Assembly (NCBI GenBank): GCA_024693105.1
Contig: JAILLO010000093.1
Location: 30,929 to 94,928, forward strand
Reading direction: 5' to 3'
Source: Clostridia bacterium
GTDB taxonomy: Bacteria > Bacillota > Clostridia > Peptostreptococcales > Anaerovoracaceae
Length of the DNA: 64,000 nucleotides
This document shows positions 61,955 through 64,000 of this stretch, piece after piece. The translations under genes and the position numbers were made by a program. Numbering within the stretch: position 1 is the first letter of the stretch; the number at the start of each line of letters is the position of its first letter. The notes below the pieces were generated by a model. It was given only the letters and a program-made list of their open reading frames with translations. It had not been told where the DNA came from and did no database searches.

Positions 61955-63292
61955 ATGAAAAAGATCAAGCTCACCGAAACTGTTTTGAGAGACGGCCAGC
62001 AAAGTCTGATTGCAACACGCATGAAAACTTCCGAAATGCTGCCTATCCTCGAAGCGCTCGACAATATAGGATACAACGCACTTGAGGTCTGGGGAGGTGC
62101 CACTTTTGACACTTGCCTGAGATTTCTAAATGAAGACCCTTGGGAAAGACTCAGAACAATCAGGAAAAACATCAAAAACACGAAGCTTCAGATGCTCCTT
62201 CGTGGGCAGAACCTGGTCGGTTACAGACATTATGCCGATGATGTCGTAGATGAATTTGTCAAAAAATCAATCGAAAACGGCATTGATATCATCAGAATTT
62301 TTGATGCCTTAAATGACGGACGTAACCTCGAAAAAGCCATAAGTTCCACAAAAAAATACGGCGGACATGTACAGGGAACTATGTCCTATACGGTAAGTCC
62401 CGTTCACACCATCGAAGTTTTTGCGAATTACGCAAAGGAACTTGAAGAAATGGGCTCCGATTCTATATGCATCAAGGACATGGCAGGTCTTCTCGACCCT
62501 TTCACCGCTTTCAAACTCGTAAAAGCCATCAAAGAAAAAGTTTCCGTTCCCATTGAGATACATACTCACGCGACAAACGGACTTGGCAACATGACTTATC
62601 TCAAAGCCATAGAAGCCGGGGTTGACATCATAGACACCTCAATATCATCTTTCGGCGGCGGTTCATCGCAGCCTGCTACAGAATCAATGGTAGCAACACT
62701 TCAAAATTCCGAGTACAGCACAGATCTTGATCTGGACGCTCTCGGAAAGATAGCTTCCTACTTCAGACCTATACGCGACAACTACATTGCAGAAGGCAAA
62801 CTCCAGCCAAAAGTCATGTGGGTAGACATCAAGGCTCTGACAAGCCAGATTCCGGGCGGCATGATTTCAAACCTGCTTGCACAGCTGCGCGAAGCAAATG
62901 CTCTTGACAAATACGGAGCTGTGCTCCGTGAGATACCGCAGGTTCGCAAAGAACTCGGCTATCCGCCGCTCGTTACACCTACAAGCCAGATGGTAGGCAC
63001 GCAGGCATTCTTCAATGTTATCACCGGAAACCGTTACCAGATTGTTTCCAAAGAAATCAAAATGCTCGTCAAAGGAATGTACGGCCGTACCATTCAGCCT
63101 GTGGACCCCGAAATCAAAGCCCGTATTCTCAAGGATGAGGAACAGATTACCTGCAGGCCTGCAGATCTTCTTGAGCCGGAGCTTGAAAAGACAAGAAAGG
63201 AATTTGCTCAGTACATCCGTCAGGATGAGGATGTTCTCTCGGCAGCCGTCTTTCCTCAGCAGGCAGAAGCATTTTTCAAAAATCGCATCTGA
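61955..63292 (+). CDS. oadA: Oxaloacetate decarboxylase alpha / pyruvate carboxylase B-type carboxyltransferase
   Basis: A 445-residue carboxyltransferase. The ATG at 61955 has GGGAGGG four bases upstream. The TIM-barrel motifs are TETVLRDGQQSLIATRMKTS, EVWGGATFDTCLRFLNEDPW, IIRIFDALND, KDMAGLLDP and EIHTHATNGLG, with the two metal-binding His. The carboxybiotin domain region includes PTSQMVGTQAFFNVITGNRY. It stops after this, with no biotin-carrier domain, so it needs a separate biotinyl protein as in many Clostridia. It moves a carboxyl group between oxaloacetate and biotin. No partner subunits are in the window. Confidence 0.93.
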   Translation: MKKIKLTETVLRDGQQSLIATRMKTSEMLPILEALDNIGYNALEVWGGATFDTCLRFLNEDPWERLRTIRKNIKNTKLQMLLRGQNLVGYRHYADDVVDEFVKKSIENGIDIIRIFDALNDGRNLEKAISSTKKYGGHVQGTMSYTVSPVHTIEVFANYAKELEEMGSDSICIKDMAGLLDPFTAFKLVKAIKEKVSVPIEIHTHATNGLGNMTYLKAIEAGVDIIDTSISSFGGGSSQPATESMVATLQNSEYSTDLDLDALGKIASYFRPIRDNYIAEGKLQPKVMWVDIKALTSQIPGGMISNLLAQLREANALDKYGAVLREIPQVRKELGYPPLVTPTSQMVGTQAFFNVITGNRYQIVSKEIKMLVKGMYGRTIQPVDPEIKARILKDEEQITCRPADLLEPELEKTRKEFAQYIRQDEDVLSAAVFPQQAEAFFKNRI

Positions 63293-63375
63293 CATTTCAA
63301 GCATTACATTTGAATTTTTAAATTCAATTTCATGACGAAATAATGCCCTAACCCAAAAGAAACCGGGCATAGTTA

Positions 63376-63408
63376 AAAGAGGCAATAACGCTCTGTTATT
63401 GCCTCTTT
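63376..63408. terminator. Terminator between oadA and the nuclease-family gene
   Basis: AAAGAGGCAATAAC and GTTATTGCCTCTTT form a perfect 14-bp stem with a 5-base loop between converging genes. The T-run is better on the minus strand. Confidence 0.88.
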
Positions 63409-63476
63409 GAGTCCATTTTCACGGTATTCATTTCTTCCGGTATTCAGTCAACATCCCGAAAACCTCCGTCTTGTGC

Positions 63477-64000
63477 TTACAGTTTCTCAATCTTCTCAGC
63501 CGAAAGCCCTGTGATCTTTTCTATCGTATCAGCATCAAATCCGGAAGCTTTCATTTTGAGTGCGATTTCAGTTTCTCTTTTCGTTTCGCCTTTTGTGATG
63601 CCATCCTTAATTCCTGCGCGTTTACCATCGTCAAATCCCGCAAGTTTGCCATCGCTAAAGCCTGCGAGCTTGCCATCCTCAAAGCCACGATCATATCCGG
63701 ATTCTTCAAGCAGTTTTCCGTATTCTTCCTTTGTAACTACATCAAACAACATCCCGAAAACCTCCGTTCCGTGTTTTGCAAGGAAATCAGGAAGTATATT
63801 TTCTGTCTTTGCGCGAAGTAGTGCAGTTCTCATGGCTTCTTCACGGTCAGAGTTCTTTTCTATCTCTTCCCTTGCAATCTGAACAAATCGACTGTAATCT
63901 GCCAATGTCTTTGACCTCTTGAGAAGGTCTGCACCTTTATTATAACTGATATTTATCATTTTTACCACAACCTCAACGCTGTTTTCAACATCTTTTTCGA
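63477..64000 (-). CDS. PD-(D/E)XK nuclease family transposase (Rpn-like), C-terminal part
   Basis: The frame is open to the right edge, so the N-terminal nuclease domain lies outside. What is seen, VVVKMINISYNKGADLLKRS then KTLADYSRFVQIAREEIEKN, is typical of the C-terminal half of Rpn/PD-(D/E)XK 'transposase' proteins common in Lachnospiraceae. It is followed by short repeats, GFEDGKLAGFSDGKLAGFDD, and a final ASGFDADTIEKITGLSAEKI. These proteins are recombination-promoting or toxin-like nucleases, and the repeats vary in number between copies. A GTG at 63968 could be mistaken for a start, but the coding frame continues upstream. Confidence 0.82.
   Translation of the reverse strand, partial: EKDVENSVEVVVKMINISYNKGADLLKRSKTLADYSRFVQIAREEIEKNSDREEAMRTALLRAKTENILPDFLAKHGTEVFGMLFDVVTKEEYGKLLEESGYDRGFEDGKLAGFSDGKLAGFDDGKRAGIKDGITKGETKRETEIALKMKASGFDADTIEKITGLSAEKIEKL

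Overview
The window looks like a chromosomal segment of a Clostridia-type Firmicute, most likely Lachnospiraceae-like. The basis is moderate G+C, strong GGAGG ribosome binding sites, TTG and GTG starts, and housekeeping neighbours usual in that group: a UPF0210/ACT pair, nrdR-cmk, a trigger-factor-like PPIase lipoprotein, a stand-alone carboxyltransferase, and a PD-(D/E)XK 'transposase' with GFxDGK repeats. No rRNA, tRNA, CRISPR array or insertion sequence was seen.

Layout. 1-2849: an SPFH protein (cut by the window edge), a TPM-domain protein and a zinc-ribbon membrane protein, all on the minus strand. 3181-8660: a membrane Mrr-like protein, uracil-DNA glycosylase, the UPF0210/ACT pair, a radical SAM protein and a DUF6873-like protein. 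8854-11664: signalling genes (a duplicated MCP/PAS-like protein, an unknown protein, a STAS protein). 11818-43031: one minus-strand run of 23 genes encoding a contractile injection system (CIS). 43258-51227: a histidine kinase and response regulator, a lytic transglycosylase, the CIS AAA+ ATPase, an acetyltransferase-like protein and a repeat protein. 51299-55214: a minus-strand set with a K+-channel-like protein, a second acetyltransferase-like protein and a large protein with a kinase-like catalytic loop, a candidate effector. 55266-64000: housekeeping genes and a MoaA-like protein that has lost its Fe-S cysteines.

The CIS run has sheath, tube, a DUF6760-like protein, a second tube protein with a 200-residue coiled coil, two hub/tube-initiator proteins, a separate gpD-like hub and gpV-like spike, gp25, two baseplate-J proteins, a tail-protein-I-like protein, a DUF4280 PAAR-like tip and a DUF4255 (Pvc16-like) cap. 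The ATPase lies about 3.7 kb upstream on the same strand. Ahead of the structural genes, in the same direction, sit five predicted membrane or secreted proteins: a pseudokinase-like single-pass protein, a four-helix sensor with a degenerate class III cyclase domain and TPR, a MORN-repeat membrane protein, a secreted TolC-like helical protein, and an anchored protein with a copper-amine-oxidase-N-like end. The inference is that the particle is attached to or deployed at the cell envelope under signal control, rather than being an ordinary freely released particle. This, together with the kinase-like cargo candidate, is the most interesting system in the window. Control sites seen include a perfect 20-bp palindrome just after the response-regulator promoter, 10-bp phased repeats ahead of the cyclase-like sensor, hairpins around the sheath and tube genes, and 22-bp tandem repeats ahead of the MoaA-like gene.
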